Positions 25,551 through 34,515 of a stretch of DNA of 64,000 nucleotides are shown piece after piece (positions within the stretch are counted from its first letter, which is position 1; each line of letters opens with the position of its first letter). A program made the translations under genes and the position numbers. The stretch spans positions 186,001 through 250,000 of the forward strand of contig MHZT01000048.1 of NCBI GenBank assembly GCA_001828855.1, in the 5' to 3' direction. The stretch is from Rhodobacterales bacterium RIFCSPHIGHO2_02_FULL_62_130. GTDB lineage: Bacteria; Pseudomonadota; Alphaproteobacteria; Rhodobacterales; Rhodobacteraceae. Under the pieces are notes generated by a model that had not been told where the DNA came from, ran no database searches, and saw only the letters and a list, made by a program, of their open reading frames with translations.

Positions 25551-27140
25551 ATGTCTAACGAACTGAACTATCTGCTAAAGCGGGCCGCGCGCGGGCTGAT
25601 GAGCCGTCGTGAATTTGTTGGCCGTGCAGGCGCGCTGGGCGTGTCGGCCGCTGTTGCCAGCAGCATGTTGGCCACGGCGGCGCGGGCTGAAGGTCCGGTC
25701 AAGGGCGGTCTGCTGCGCGCTGGTATGCAGGGTGGTGAATCCACCAACACGCTGGACCCGGCACTGGCCGCATCCGAAGTGCCGTTTGCCGTGAACATGC
25801 TTTGGGGCGAAATGCTGGTCGATGTGAACGCCAAGGGCGAGATCGATTACCGCATCGCCGAAGAAATCAGTGCCTCGGCCGATGCGACCGAGTGGAAGTT
25901 CAAGATCCGTGCGGGCGTCGAATTCCATGACGGCAAGACCGTCACCGCCGAAGATGTGGTTGCCACGCTGAAACGCCACACGGACGAGAAATCGCAATCG
26001 GGCGCGCTGGGCATCGTGCAGGGCATTTCCGAAATGAAGGCCGAGGGTGACATGGTCACCCTGAAACTGGCCGCCGGCAACGCCGACCTTCCCTTCCTGA
26101 TGGCCGACTATCACCTGATCATCCAGCCCGGTGGCGGTGTGGGTGCCGAGGCTGCTGGCATCGGTGCCGGTCCCTACAAGGTGGTCTCGAACGAGCCGGG
26201 CGTGCGTCATGCCTTTGAAAAGCATGCCAACTATTTCGACACGACCATGGGCCATGCCGATCAGGTCGAAATCATCGTCATCAACGACAACACCGCCCGC
26301 ACCGCTGCGCTGCAGGCTGGCCAAGTCCATATGATCAACCGCGTTGACCCCAAGATCATCGACCTGCTGAAAGGTGCCCCCGGCATCTCGATCGAGCATG
26401 TGGCGGGCCGTGGCCACTATGTGTTCATCATGCACGTCGACAAAGCCCCCTTCGACAACAACGACCTGCGTATGGCGCTGAAACTGGCGATCAACCGTCA
26501 GGAGATGGTGGACAAGATCCTTGGTGGCTATGGTTCGGTTGGCAACGACTTCCCGATCAACGGGGCCTATCCGCTGTTTGATGAAACCATCGCGCAGCGC
26601 GAATATGATCCGGCTGCCGCCGCAGAGTATTACAAGAAGTCCGGCCATGATGGCTCGCCCATCGTTCTGCGCACCGCCGCAGGGGCCTTCCCCGGCGCGG
26701 TTGAGGCGGCGGAACTCTTCCAGCAATCGGCAGCCGCTGCCGGTATCCCGCTGGAAATCAAGCGCGAGCCTGATGATGGCTATTGGTCGGATGTGTGGAA
26801 CGTGCAGCCCTTCTGCGCGTCCTATTGGGGCGGGCGTCCGGTGCAGGACCAGATGTATTCGACCGCCTATCTGTCGACCGCAGACTGGAACGACACCAAG
26901 TTCAAAGACCCTGCCTTTGATGCAACCCTGATCGCGGCGCGTGCCGAACTTGATCCGGTCAAGCGCAAGGCGATGTATTCGGAACTGGCCAACAATCTGC
27001 GCGACAACGGCGGCCTTATCTGCCCGATGTTCAACGATTTCGTCGAAGCCAAGCGCGAAGAAGTCGGCGGCTGGGAGCCTGATCCGAATGGCGAGCTGAT
27101 GAATGGCCGTGCCTTGGCACGTTGCTGGCTGAACGCCTGA
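25551..27140 (+). CDS. ABC transporter substrate-binding protein, family 5 (dipeptide/oligopeptide type), Tat signal
   Basis: A 529-residue periplasmic binding protein. The N-terminus carries a twin-arginine signal (SRREFVGRAGALGVSAAVASS, ending ATAARA-EGP). The family-5 pattern follows (DPALAASEVPFAVNMLWGEMLVDV, VEFHDGKTVTAEDVVATLKRH, DLRMALKLAINRQEMVDKIL). AGGGAGA precedes the ATG. Members bind peptides, nickel, opines or other amines, and the setting among carnitine and choline genes suggests a quaternary ammonium conjugate, but the sequence alone does not show it. It is the first gene of a four-gene transporter operon. Confidence 0.92.
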   Translation: MSNELNYLLKRAARGLMSRREFVGRAGALGVSAAVASSMLATAARAEGPVKGGLLRAGMQGGESTNTLDPALAASEVPFAVNMLWGEMLVDVNAKGEIDYRIAEEISASADATEWKFKIRAGVEFHDGKTVTAEDVVATLKRHTDEKSQSGALGIVQGISEMKAEGDMVTLKLAAGNADLPFLMADYHLIIQPGGGVGAEAAGIGAGPYKVVSNEPGVRHAFEKHANYFDTTMGHADQVEIIVINDNTARTAALQAGQVHMINRVDPKIIDLLKGAPGISIEHVAGRGHYVFIMHVDKAPFDNNDLRMALKLAINRQEMVDKILGGYGSVGNDFPINGAYPLFDETIAQREYDPAAAAEYYKKSGHDGSPIVLRTAAGAFPGAVEAAELFQQSAAAAGIPLEIKREPDDGYWSDVWNVQPFCASYWGGRPVQDQMYSTAYLSTADWNDTKFKDPAFDATLIAARAELDPVKRKAMYSELANNLRDNGGLICPMFNDFVEAKREEVGGWEPDPNGELMNGRALARCWLNA

Positions 27141-27147
27141 TCGCCGT

Positions 27148-28104
27148 ATGCATCCGGTTGTAACTCTTGTGGCCCAGCGTATCGCGCTGGGCCTGCTTCT
27201 CCTGCTGGCGGTTTCAGTCCTGATCTTTCTGGGGACCGAGGCTTTGCCGGGCGATACCGCGCAGGCCATTCTGGGCCAATCCGCAACGCCCGAGGCTTTG
27301 GCGAACCTGCGCGCCGAACTTGGCCTCGATCAACCCGCGCTGACCCGCTATTTCGGCTGGCTGGGCGGTATCCTGACCGGCGATCTGGGCGTTGCCCTGA
27401 CCAATGGCATGGAAATCTCGTCCGAACTGGGCAAGCGTCTGGGCAACACGCTGTTTCTGGCCTTCTGGGCCGCCGTGATCTCGGTGCCGCTTGCGATCAT
27501 CCTTGGCCTTGTGGCTGCGCGCTATGTCGGGCGCTGGCCGGACAAGCTGATCTCGGGGGTGACCCTTTCGACGATCTCGCTGCCGGAATTTGTGGTCGGC
27601 TATATCCTGCTGTTTTTTCTGGGTGTGAAGTGGCAAATCTTCCCGCCCATGGCGATGGCCTTCCCCGGCATGGGGCTGTTTGAGCGGCTTTATACCGTGA
27701 TGCTGCCGGTTCTGGTGCTGGTTCTGGTTGTCCTGGCCCACATGATGCGGATGACCCGCGCCGCGATCCTGAACGTGATGCAATCGGCCTATATCGAAAC
27801 GGCTGAACTCAAAGGCCTGTCGCCGATGACCGTCATCGCCCGCCACGCCCTGCCCAACGCGATTGCGCCGGTGGTCAATGTGGTGATGCTGAATCTTGCC
27901 TATCTGGTGGTCGGGGTTGTCGTGGTTGAAGTGGTCTTTGCCTATAACGGCGTCGGTCAATACCTTGTCGATCACGTCGCCAAGCGCGATCTTCCTGTCG
28001 TCCAAGCCGTCGGCATGGTCTTTGCCGCCGTCTATATCGGGCTGAACATCCTTGCTGATGTGATCTCGATCCTTGCCAACCCGCGACTGAGGCACCCGAA
28101 ATGA
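27148..28104 (+). CDS. ABC transporter permease (DppB/OppB type)
   Basis: A 318-residue inner-membrane permease with about six membrane segments and the EAA loop ETAELKGLSPMTVIARHALPNAIAPVVNVV. The N-terminal part shows the DppB pattern FLGTEALPGDTAQAILG and LRAELGLDQPALTRYFGWLGG. It starts 8 bases after the binding-protein stop, and its stop overlaps the start of the second permease (ATGA at 28101-28104). It forms the translocation channel with that protein. Confidence 0.95.
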   Translation: MHPVVTLVAQRIALGLLLLLAVSVLIFLGTEALPGDTAQAILGQSATPEALANLRAELGLDQPALTRYFGWLGGILTGDLGVALTNGMEISSELGKRLGNTLFLAFWAAVISVPLAIILGLVAARYVGRWPDKLISGVTLSTISLPEFVVGYILLFFLGVKWQIFPPMAMAFPGMGLFERLYTVMLPVLVLVLVVLAHMMRMTRAAILNVMQSAYIETAELKGLSPMTVIARHALPNAIAPVVNVVMLNLAYLVVGVVVVEVVFAYNGVGQYLVDHVAKRDLPVVQAVGMVFAAVYIGLNILADVISILANPRLRHPK

Positions 28105-28919
28105 GGCGCATTCCGCTTTCCGCCATTATCGGGATGATCCTGACCGGCGCGTTCATCCTCTCGGCCCTGCTGGCCGATTTCATTGCCCCCTATGGCATGG
28201 CCGAAGTCGTCGGTGACGTGTGGGAACCGATCTCGGCTGACCACTGGTTCGGCACCGATACCATTGGCCGCGACATGCTGACCCGCATGATCTACGGCGG
28301 CCAGACCACGATCCTTGTCGCCGCTGCCGCCACGATGATCTCTTTCGGCACCGGATCGGTGTTCGGCTTTCTGGCCGCTACGATGGGTGGCTGGATTGAT
28401 CAGGCGATGTCGCGCTTTGTCGATCTTTTGATGGCGATCCCGTCGCTGATCCTTGCGCTGGTGATCCTTTCAGTGATGCCCGCCACGCTGACCACGCTGA
28501 TCCTTGTGATGGGCTTTTTGGATGCCACCCGCGTGTTCCGCCTGTCGCGCGCGGTTGCAGTTGACATCACCGTGATGGACTATGTCGAGGCTGCGCGTCT
28601 GCGTGGCGAAGGCTGGCGCTGGATCATCTTCCGCGAGATTTTGCCCAACGCCCTGTCGCCCTTGGTGGCCGAACTGGGCCTGCGCTTTATCTTCGCGGTG
28701 CTGTTCATTTCAACCCTGTCCTTCCTTGGCCTTGGCGTGCAACCGCCGCTGGCCGACTGGGGCGGCATCGTCAAGGAAAACTCGGCTGGTCTGGTCTATG
28801 GCAAATCGGCGGCGCTGATCCCCGCCTTTGCCATCGCGGCGCTGGCCATTTCCGTCAACCTCGTGGCCGACTGGGTGTTGTCGCGCACCACCAGTCTGAA
28901 AGGGGGCCGCGGTGCCTAA
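28101..28919 (+). CDS. ABC transporter permease (DppC/OppC type)
   Basis: A 272-residue inner-membrane permease. It has the DppC-type HWFGTDTIGRDMLTRMIYGGQTTI segment near residue 50 and the EAA loop EAARLRGEGWRWIIFREILPNALSPLVAELG. It is the partner of the preceding permease, and its last codons overlap the GTG start of the ATPase gene by 8 bases. Such overlaps indicate one tightly coupled operon. Confidence 0.95.
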   Translation: MRRIPLSAIIGMILTGAFILSALLADFIAPYGMAEVVGDVWEPISADHWFGTDTIGRDMLTRMIYGGQTTILVAAAATMISFGTGSVFGFLAATMGGWIDQAMSRFVDLLMAIPSLILALVILSVMPATLTTLILVMGFLDATRVFRLSRAVAVDITVMDYVEAARLRGEGWRWIIFREILPNALSPLVAELGLRFIFAVLFISTLSFLGLGVQPPLADWGGIVKENSAGLVYGKSAALIPAFAIAALAISVNLVADWVLSRTTSLKGGRGA

Positions 28920-30543
28920 CCTTCTCGAAATCAAGAACCTGCGGATCGAGGCCACCTCTTACCCGCCGGGCGAACCCCCGTGCGAGGTGGTGCTGGTCGA
29001 TGATGTCTCGGTCTCGGTCGAAAAGGGCCGCGTGCTTGGCCTGATCGGCGAATCCGGCGCGGGCAAATCCACCATCGGCCTGTCGGCCATGGCCTTTGGC
29101 CGGGGCGGCGTTCGGCTCACGGGGGGGCAAATCCTGCTGGGGGGCCGCGATATTCGCGGCGCCTCTGCCACCGCCCTGCGGAGCTTGCGGGGCCGCGAGG
29201 TCACCTACGTCGCCCAATCCGCCGCCGCCGCCTTCAATCCGGCCAAACGGCTGATGGAGCAGGTGATCGAAACCTCGTTGCACCATGGGGTGATGTCCCG
29301 CCCCGAGGCCGAGGCCCGCGCTGTCGAGTTGTTCCGTAAACTGGGCCTGCCCAACCCCGAAACCTTCGGCACCCGCTATCCGCATCAGGTGTCGGGCGGT
29401 CAGTTGCAGCGCGCGATGACGGCGATGGCGCTTTGCCCCAAGCCCGATCTGGTGATCTTCGACGAACCCACCACCGCGCTGGATGTGACGACACAGATTG
29501 ACGTGCTGGTGGCGATCAAGGCCGCCATCCGCGACACCGGAGTGGCCGCGCTTTACATCACCCACGACCTTGCCGTGGTGGCGCAGGTGGCCGACGACAT
29601 CCTTGTGCTGCGTGGCGGCAAGAAGGTCGAATACGGCACCACCGACCAGATCATCAATACGCCACAACAGCCCTACACGCAGGCGCTGGTCTCGGTCCGC
29701 TCGATCGACCATGTCGAGAAGTCCGACGCCCCCGCCGTGCTGTCGGTCGCCAATGTGACCGCCCGCTACAAAGGCACCAGTTTCGACGTGCTGAAAAACG
29801 TCACCGTCGATCTGCCCCCCGGCCAAACGCTGGCCGTCGTGGGCGAAAGCGGATCGGGCAAATCCACCCTTGCCCGCGTGATCACCGGCCTTCTGCCCGC
29901 CGCCAATGGCCGCATCACCTTCGCAGGCCGCCAACTCTCGCCCGATCTTGCCAGCCGCAGCAAGGATGACCTGCGCGAGTTGCAGATGATCTACCAGATG
30001 GCCGACACCGCGATGAACCCGCGCCAGACCGTCGGCACCATCATCGGCCGCCCGCTGGAATTCTACTTCGGCCTGAAAGGCGAGGCGAAACGCAAACGGA
30101 TTCAGGACTTGCTCGAACAGATCGAAATGGGCGCCGGTTTCATCGACCGTTACCCCGCCGAACTGTCGGGCGGCCAAAAACAGCGCGTCTGCATCGCCCG
30201 CGCACTGGCCGCCAAACCCAAACTGATCATCTGCGACGAGGTCACCTCGGCCCTCGATCCCCTTGTGGCCGACGGCATCCTGAAACTGCTGCTGGACCTG
30301 CAAGCCCGCGAAGGCGTGGCCTACCTGTTCATCACCCATGATCTGGCCACCGTCCGCGCCATCGCCGACCGCATCGCGGTGATGTATCGCGGTCAGGTCG
30401 TGCGTTATGGCAGCAAGACCGATGTGCTGACCCCGCCCTTCGATGATTACACCGACTTGCTGCTGTCTTCGGTTCCCGAAATGAAACTCGGCTGGCTTGA
30501 AGACGTGCTGAAAACCCGCAAGATGGAAAGCGCCGGAAACTAG
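28912..30543 (+). CDS. ABC transporter ATP-binding protein with two ATPase domains
   Basis: A 543-residue DppD-DppF fusion on the cytoplasmic face. Domain 1 (1-260) has GESGAGKST, VSGGQLQRAMTAMAL and IFDEPTTALD. Domain 2 (275-543) has GESGSGKSTLAR, LSGGQKQRVCIARAL and ICDEVTSALD, where Val replaces the usual Pro after DE. The start is GTG at 28912, overlapping the permease stop. It completes the importer, so all four components are present in one operon. Confidence 0.94.
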   Translation: MPNLLEIKNLRIEATSYPPGEPPCEVVLVDDVSVSVEKGRVLGLIGESGAGKSTIGLSAMAFGRGGVRLTGGQILLGGRDIRGASATALRSLRGREVTYVAQSAAAAFNPAKRLMEQVIETSLHHGVMSRPEAEARAVELFRKLGLPNPETFGTRYPHQVSGGQLQRAMTAMALCPKPDLVIFDEPTTALDVTTQIDVLVAIKAAIRDTGVAALYITHDLAVVAQVADDILVLRGGKKVEYGTTDQIINTPQQPYTQALVSVRSIDHVEKSDAPAVLSVANVTARYKGTSFDVLKNVTVDLPPGQTLAVVGESGSGKSTLARVITGLLPAANGRITFAGRQLSPDLASRSKDDLRELQMIYQMADTAMNPRQTVGTIIGRPLEFYFGLKGEAKRKRIQDLLEQIEMGAGFIDRYPAELSGGQKQRVCIARALAAKPKLIICDEVTSALDPLVADGILKLLLDLQAREGVAYLFITHDLATVRAIADRIAVMYRGQVVRYGSKTDVLTPPFDDYTDLLLSSVPEMKLGWLEDVLKTRKMESAGN

Positions 30544-30548
30544 CCGCA

Positions 30549-30593
30549 TCATCTTGGCATAAATACTCCCGCCGGAGGCCCCACGCCTCCGGC
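30549..30593 (-). repeat. dispersed box repeat with hairpin, before the phosphodiesterase gene
   Basis: On the minus strand a GCCGGAGGC/GCCTCCGGC hairpin (30571-30593, loop of 5) overlaps the box CCTCCGGCGGG, AGTATTTA, TGCCAAGATGA (30549-30579). It lies between two plus-strand genes and is antisense to them. Confidence 0.8.
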
Positions 30594-30610
30594 AAAACCA
30601 AAGGCACGCT

Positions 30611-31441
30611 ATGCGTAAACTGCTGCTGATCATCCTTGACGGCGTTCCCTACGCCAACTGGCGCCGACTGTTTGGCAACCTTGAAGGCTGGGTGCAATCC
30701 GGCGAGGCGCGGGTCTGGCGCATGCGCGCGGTGCTGCCGTCCACCAGCGCCTCCTGCTATGCCTCGATCCACACCGGCACCCCGCCGCAGGTGCATCGGG
30801 TCTGGGGCAACGAGTATATCCGAAGGCTGGAACTGCCCGATGTGTTCTCGGAACTGTCCAAAGCGGGCAAGAAAACCGGTGCGGTCGCGCACAGCTTCTG
30901 GTCAGAATTTTTCAACCGTGCGCCCTTTGATGTGGTGCGCGATATCGAATACGATGAACCCGAAAGCCCGATCACCCATGGCCGCTTTCACACCATGACC
31001 GGCTATGGCAACATCAATCAGATGACGCCATCAGATGTAGATCTGTTCGGCACGCTGACGCGGCTTTGTGAATACAAGGGCATCGACTACGGCATGCTGC
31101 ACACCTGCACGCTGGACAGCATGGGCCACCGTTTCTACCACGACAGCGAAGAGATGGACCACGCCTGCTATGTGATGGACGCGATGTTGGCCCCTTGGGT
31201 GCATCGCTGGCGCGCCCAAGGCTATGAGGTGATCGTCACCGCCGACCACGGTCAGGATGCGCGCGGGCATCATGGCGGCACGGGTGAGTTGCAGCAGGAT
31301 TTCGCCTTCTACTACTTCGGCGACGCCGAGATGCCGTCCAAAGACACGGTACTGGACCAGCTTGCGCTGGCCCCGTCGATCCTGACCCGTATGGGTGTGG
31401 CCGTGCCGGACAGCATGAAGGCAAAGCCCTTTTTCACCTGA
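30611..31441 (+). CDS. alkaline phosphatase superfamily phosphodiesterase (nucleotide pyrophosphatase/ENPP-like)
   Basis: A 276-residue compact phosphodiesterase. The first metal Asp is in LLIILDGVPY, the Thr/Ser nucleophile region is RAVLPSTSASCYASIHTGTPP, and the second metal set is in CTLDSMGHRFYHDSEEMDH and VTADHGQDARGHHGG. There is no signal peptide, so it should act in the cytoplasm. It follows the importer operon, separated by a box repeat. Related ENPP enzymes cleave nucleotide or choline phosphodiesters, so release of choline from an imported phosphodiester is one possibility. The substrate is unproven. Confidence 0.85.
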   Translation: MRKLLLIILDGVPYANWRRLFGNLEGWVQSGEARVWRMRAVLPSTSASCYASIHTGTPPQVHRVWGNEYIRRLELPDVFSELSKAGKKTGAVAHSFWSEFFNRAPFDVVRDIEYDEPESPITHGRFHTMTGYGNINQMTPSDVDLFGTLTRLCEYKGIDYGMLHTCTLDSMGHRFYHDSEEMDHACYVMDAMLAPWVHRWRAQGYEVIVTADHGQDARGHHGGTGELQQDFAFYYFGDAEMPSKDTVLDQLALAPSILTRMGVAVPDSMKAKPFFT

Positions 31442-31450
31442 CCCGCCCTA

Positions 31451-31511
31451 GAAAAATTTTCGTCCGAAAATTTTTCGGTCCCACCGAAGATTTTTCGGAC
31501 GAAAAATCTTC
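31451..31511. terminator. two AT-rich hairpins between convergent genes
   Basis: Hairpin 1 has arms GAAAAATTTTC (31451-31461) and GAAAATTTTTC (31466-31476), loop GTCC. Hairpin 2 has arms GAAGATTTTTC (31486-31496) and GAAAAATCTTC (31501-31511), loop GGAC. They sit between the phosphodiesterase stop and the aldolase-family stop and could terminate transcription from both sides. A near copy of hairpin 1 lies at 38373. Confidence 0.7.
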
Positions 31512-31516
31512 TTGTC

Positions 31517-32263
31517 TTACATCGCGTAGGTTGCGCCTTCTTCATCCAGCAAGGCCTTGATTTCGCGCAGATGGAAATCGGCAAAGCCGGGGTAATTCTC
31601 CCATTCCTGCGCGGTCTTTTCGGCAACTGCATCCGACAGCACGCGCAGCGGCTGCCCCGTTTGCAGCGCGCGGATATAGGTTTCGGCGGCGCGCTCGAAA
31701 TAGGTCAGCCGGTTGAAGGTTTCGGCCACCGTCCGACCGATGATCAGCACGCCATGATTGCCCATGATCATCGTGGTGATCTTGGGGTCGCGCAACATTT
31801 CCGCACAACGCGCACCCTCGTCGCCAAAGGCCATGCCGCCATAATGGTCGTCTACCACCTGACGGCCAAAGAACATGGCCGAGTTCTGGTCGATTGGCGG
31901 CAAATAGCTGTCTGCAAGGCTGGCCAGCACGGTGGCATGCATCGAATGGACATGCATCACACAGCGGGCATGGGGCAGGGCGCGGTGGATCGACCCATGC
32001 AGGCCCCAAGCCGTTGGGTCAGGCGCATCGGGCCGGTTCATTGTGTCGGGATCATTCGCGTCGATCTCGACCAGCGACGAGGCCGTGATCCGTGCGAAAT
32101 GACGACCGTTCGGGTTGATCAGGAACCGCGTGCCTTCCGCATTTGTCGCAAGGCTGAAGTGGTTGGCCACCGCTTCATGCAGGTTCAGTTTGACGGTCCA
32201 GCGAAAGGCGGCGGCCATGTCCACCCGCTCGGCCCAATGGGTCATGTTGTGATGTAAGGTCAT
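31517..32263 (-). CDS. class II aldolase/adducin family protein
   Basis: A 248-residue zinc-dependent aldolase/epimerase-fold protein (FucA/AraD-like). Metal and catalytic segments are ANHFSLATN, LHGSIHRALPHARCVMHVHSMHATVLASL and MGNHGVLIIGRTVAETFNRLTYFERA. Members cleave sugar phosphates or decarboxylate small acids; many in alphaproteobacteria are of unknown substrate. The ATG at 32263 overlaps the stop of the esterase gene upstream (ATGA at 32260-32263), so the pair is co-translated and probably acts on one pathway. Confidence 0.87.
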   Translation of the reverse strand: MTLHHNMTHWAERVDMAAAFRWTVKLNLHEAVANHFSLATNAEGTRFLINPNGRHFARITASSLVEIDANDPDTMNRPDAPDPTAWGLHGSIHRALPHARCVMHVHSMHATVLASLADSYLPPIDQNSAMFFGRQVVDDHYGGMAFGDEGARCAEMLRDPKITTMIMGNHGVLIIGRTVAETFNRLTYFERAAETYIRALQTGQPLRVLSDAVAEKTAQEWENYPGFADFHLREIKALLDEEGATYAM

Positions 32264-33201
32264 TTTGGCTCCGTGTCGTAGGGCCACTCGCCTTTTGACA
32301 GGGCGGAAATGGCGGTGCAGATGCGGGTAAAGCTGAGGCGGGCGCGGGCAACCGAATGGCGCGCGCGCAGATAGCCGTGAACAAGCCCCGGCTCTTGCAA
32401 CCATATGGCAAGGCCACCGGCGGCACGGGTTGCGGCAGCGTAATCACGGGCGTCGTCGGCCAAAGGGTCACATTCGGCGCTGATCGCAACCGTCGGGGGA
32501 AGGCCGCTGAAATCACTGTCCTGCAGGGGCGATACCGTCGGATCACCCTGCACCACGACACCGGAATGCCGGATGCCTGCGTAAAACAGCACATCGTCAC
32601 GGGTCAACATCGGTGCATGGGCATGGGTCAGATAGCTGCCCCGCCCCGTATCTCCACCCAGACCCGGATAGATCAGAACCTGCCCCAACACCCGCACGTC
32701 CGACCCGCGCAAGCGGTGCGCGACTGCCGCCGCCAGATTGCCCCCCGCCGAATCCCCGACCAGCAGGATCGGCTCCCCCAGCGCACAGGCCACAGCCATG
32801 GCGTCGTCAAAGGCGGCGGGATGGTCATGCTCGGGCGACAGGCGGTAATCGGCGGCAACCACAGTCAGCCCCGTCTCGGCGCAAATCTCGGCGCACACGT
32901 CGTCGTGGCTGTCCAACCCGCCCACGACAAACCCGCCGCCATGCAGATACAGCACCTTCGGCCCCGTTTTCGCCAGACCCTCGCCGGCATAGCTTCGGCA
33001 CGGCACTCCCGCAATCAGGCTGTCTTGCGCCCCGATCCCCGCCGGATAGCCCTGATGGAACAGGCGGCACATGCCATCATAAATCCGTCGCTGATCCGCA
33101 ATGCCCATGCTTGCCGTATCGGGCGGATAGCAGGCGTCGGTGCGCGCAATAAAGGCCCAGGTCTCGGCGTCGATAAGGGTTTGGTAATCCGGAGCTGTCA
33201 T
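32260..33201 (-). CDS. alpha/beta hydrolase, hormone-sensitive-lipase type (acetyl esterase-like)
   Basis: A 313-residue serine hydrolase. The oxyanion motif HGGGF is in VLYLHGGGFVVGGLD, the nucleophile is in the GDSAGG elbow, and the acid/His end has AECDPLADDARDY and LVHGYLRAR. It probably hydrolyses small carboxylic esters. The ATG at 33201 follows AGGATC on its strand. It is translationally coupled to the class II aldolase gene. There is no signal peptide, so the protein is likely cytoplasmic. Confidence 0.87.
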   Translation of the reverse strand: MTAPDYQTLIDAETWAFIARTDACYPPDTASMGIADQRRIYDGMCRLFHQGYPAGIGAQDSLIAGVPCRSYAGEGLAKTGPKVLYLHGGGFVVGGLDSHDDVCAEICAETGLTVVAADYRLSPEHDHPAAFDDAMAVACALGEPILLVGDSAGGNLAAAVAHRLRGSDVRVLGQVLIYPGLGGDTGRGSYLTHAHAPMLTRDDVLFYAGIRHSGVVVQGDPTVSPLQDSDFSGLPPTVAISAECDPLADDARDYAAATRAAGGLAIWLQEPGLVHGYLRARHSVARARLSFTRICTAISALSKGEWPYDTEPK

Positions 33202-33359
33202 GGTGATCCTGCGGCTGGTCAAAGCCATCTTGCAGAGGAACACCTGCTGCCGCAACGCCAATCCTGTGCAGCAATCTCGAACGGGAATGTCGGGGGTTTC
33301 TCGTATTTCCGCCGCATCCGCTGTGCATGCTGGATTTGCAGTTTCGTCAAAGGAGCAAC

Positions 33360-33755
33360 ATGCAACGCGTCAGATATTTCGGGCAGGAAAGCGCCGCCCT
33401 CGTTGGCTTTGGCATCCGCGTCATGCTGGTCACAAAGCAACACGATACGGGGGGGATCGCACGCAGGCTGGCGGGTCTGGGCGGGGTGATTGAACTGTCC
33501 CATGACCTGTTCGAAGGCCTTTCGACGGTGATCGGCGATCCGGCAGGCTATGGGCTGATGGTGCTGGATTGCGACTCGATCGGCGGCATTCAGGCAGGAA
33601 TGCAGGCGTTTTACAGACTGGGCGAAACTGCGCGCCGCCTGCCTGTGATTCTGGTCAGCACCGAATGCGCCACGCAAACCTTCCCCGAAGGCCACAGCGC
33701 ACCGACCCTGTTGCGTGCGCCCCTTTTCGGCAGTTGCGTCGCGGGTAGGCCTTGA
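33360..33755 (+). CDS. hypothetical protein with a degenerate response-regulator receiver-like fold
   Basis: A 131-residue protein with a strong AAAGGAG site before the ATG at 33360. The pattern RVMLVTKQHDTGG..., LMVLDCDSIGG, LPVILVSTE, APTLLRAPL resembles the alternating strands and helices of a CheY-like receiver. The Asp-rich phosphoacceptor strand is partly kept, but the conserved Lys-Pro near the end is replaced by Arg-Ala-Pro. No output domain is present. Its role is unknown. It is divergent from the esterase gene and convergent with the cold-shock gene. Confidence 0.7.
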   Translation: MQRVRYFGQESAALVGFGIRVMLVTKQHDTGGIARRLAGLGGVIELSHDLFEGLSTVIGDPAGYGLMVLDCDSIGGIQAGMQAFYRLGETARRLPVILVSTECATQTFPEGHSAPTLLRAPLFGSCVAGRP

Positions 33756-33809
33756 ACACGCGTTGCGCGACAGATTTGCCCTGCGATTTTCCTAGAGGTG
33801 CAGCAAAGG

Positions 33810-33839
33810 AAAAAGGCAGGTCGGCGGACCTGCCTTTTT
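33810..33839. terminator. bidirectional intrinsic terminator
   Basis: AAAAAGGCAGGTC (33810-33822) and GACCTGCCTTTTT (33827-33839) form a perfect 13-base-pair stem with a four-base loop and A/T runs on both sides. It lies between two convergent genes and should terminate both. Confidence 0.9.
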
Positions 33840-33859
33840 CCATTCAGTGATCGAAATGA

Positions 33860-34066
33860 TCAGGCCAGCGCAAGGTTGGTGGCCGATTCGCGGCCATCAC
33901 GGCCTGCTTCGATGTCGAACGTAACCGGCTGGCCATCTTTCAGCGAACGCAGACCAGCGCGCTCCAGCGCGGTGATGTGAACGAACACGTCCTTTTTGCC
34001 GCCTTCCGGGGCGATAAAGCCGTAGCCTTTGGTTTCGTTAAACCATTTCACGGTGCCCTTAGCCAT
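33860..34066 (-). CDS. cold-shock protein (CspA family)
   Basis: A 68-residue single cold-shock domain protein that binds single-stranded RNA or DNA. RNP1 is KGYGFI and RNP2 is VFVHI, and the start MAKGTVKWFNETKGYGF is canonical. GAGGAGA precedes the ATG. About 160 bases without another gene lie upstream, enough for the long structured leader usual in csp mRNAs, although I cannot assign a specific fold to it. A strong terminator follows the gene. Confidence 0.96.
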   Translation of the reverse strand: MAKGTVKWFNETKGYGFIAPEGGKKDVFVHITALERAGLRSLKDGQPVTFDIEAGRDGRESATNLALA

Positions 34067-34230
34067 CGTGAAGTCTCCTCTAGTATTGCCGCCCGCGAGA
34101 TTGCGGCGGCCCGGCTCAGTCAGCTGTGGTCGAATGCTGTGGCCGAAATCGGAGACAGAGATCGAGTAGAGATAACATCGCAGGATATATATCGGGACAA
34201 TGTGGCCTCAGATCAAGATAAATTTGGAAT

Positions 34231-34431
34231 TCAGGTGTTTTCCGCCAGCGGTGTGGCGCGGCTTTCGGGACGCGGCATTGCGATGAAACCGACAAGAACA
34301 GCGGTCGCGCCCGTCCCGATCAGCGACCATAGCGCCAAGGCTGCCAGCAGGCTGACACCCATAAGAAAGAAGGCGGCAAGGGCCAAAGTGAACCCGATAA
34401 CAGACCCTAACAGCAAAGAAATTCCGGCCAT
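34231..34431 (-). CDS. small two-segment membrane protein, unknown function
   Basis: A 66-residue hydrophobic protein, MAGISLLLGSVIGF and onward, with two predicted membrane helices (about 3-27 and 30-50) and a short polar tail. An excellent AGGAGGGG ribosome site 6-7 bases before the ATG supports translation, while the overlapping longer frame (34208-34480) has none. I do not recognise a family. The csp gene lies downstream on the same strand, 164 bases away. Confidence 0.65.
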   Translation of the reverse strand: MAGISLLLGSVIGFTLALAAFFLMGVSLLAALALWSLIGTGATAVLVGFIAMPRPESRATPLAENT

Positions 34432-34515
34432 GATCCCCTCCTGCAGCCGATTTTTTCAAAGTTGCAGACGAATTTGGCAAGATTGCGGCGTAAGATCAGG
34501 CAGGGCAGGGCGTGG

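Noticed and set aside
28855-30633. Long minus-strand open frame of 592 codons antisense to the dual ATPase gene
   Set aside because: It is the codon-bias shadow of a GC-rich gene. The plus-strand frame has complete ABC motifs, and the antisense translation has no recognisable domain.
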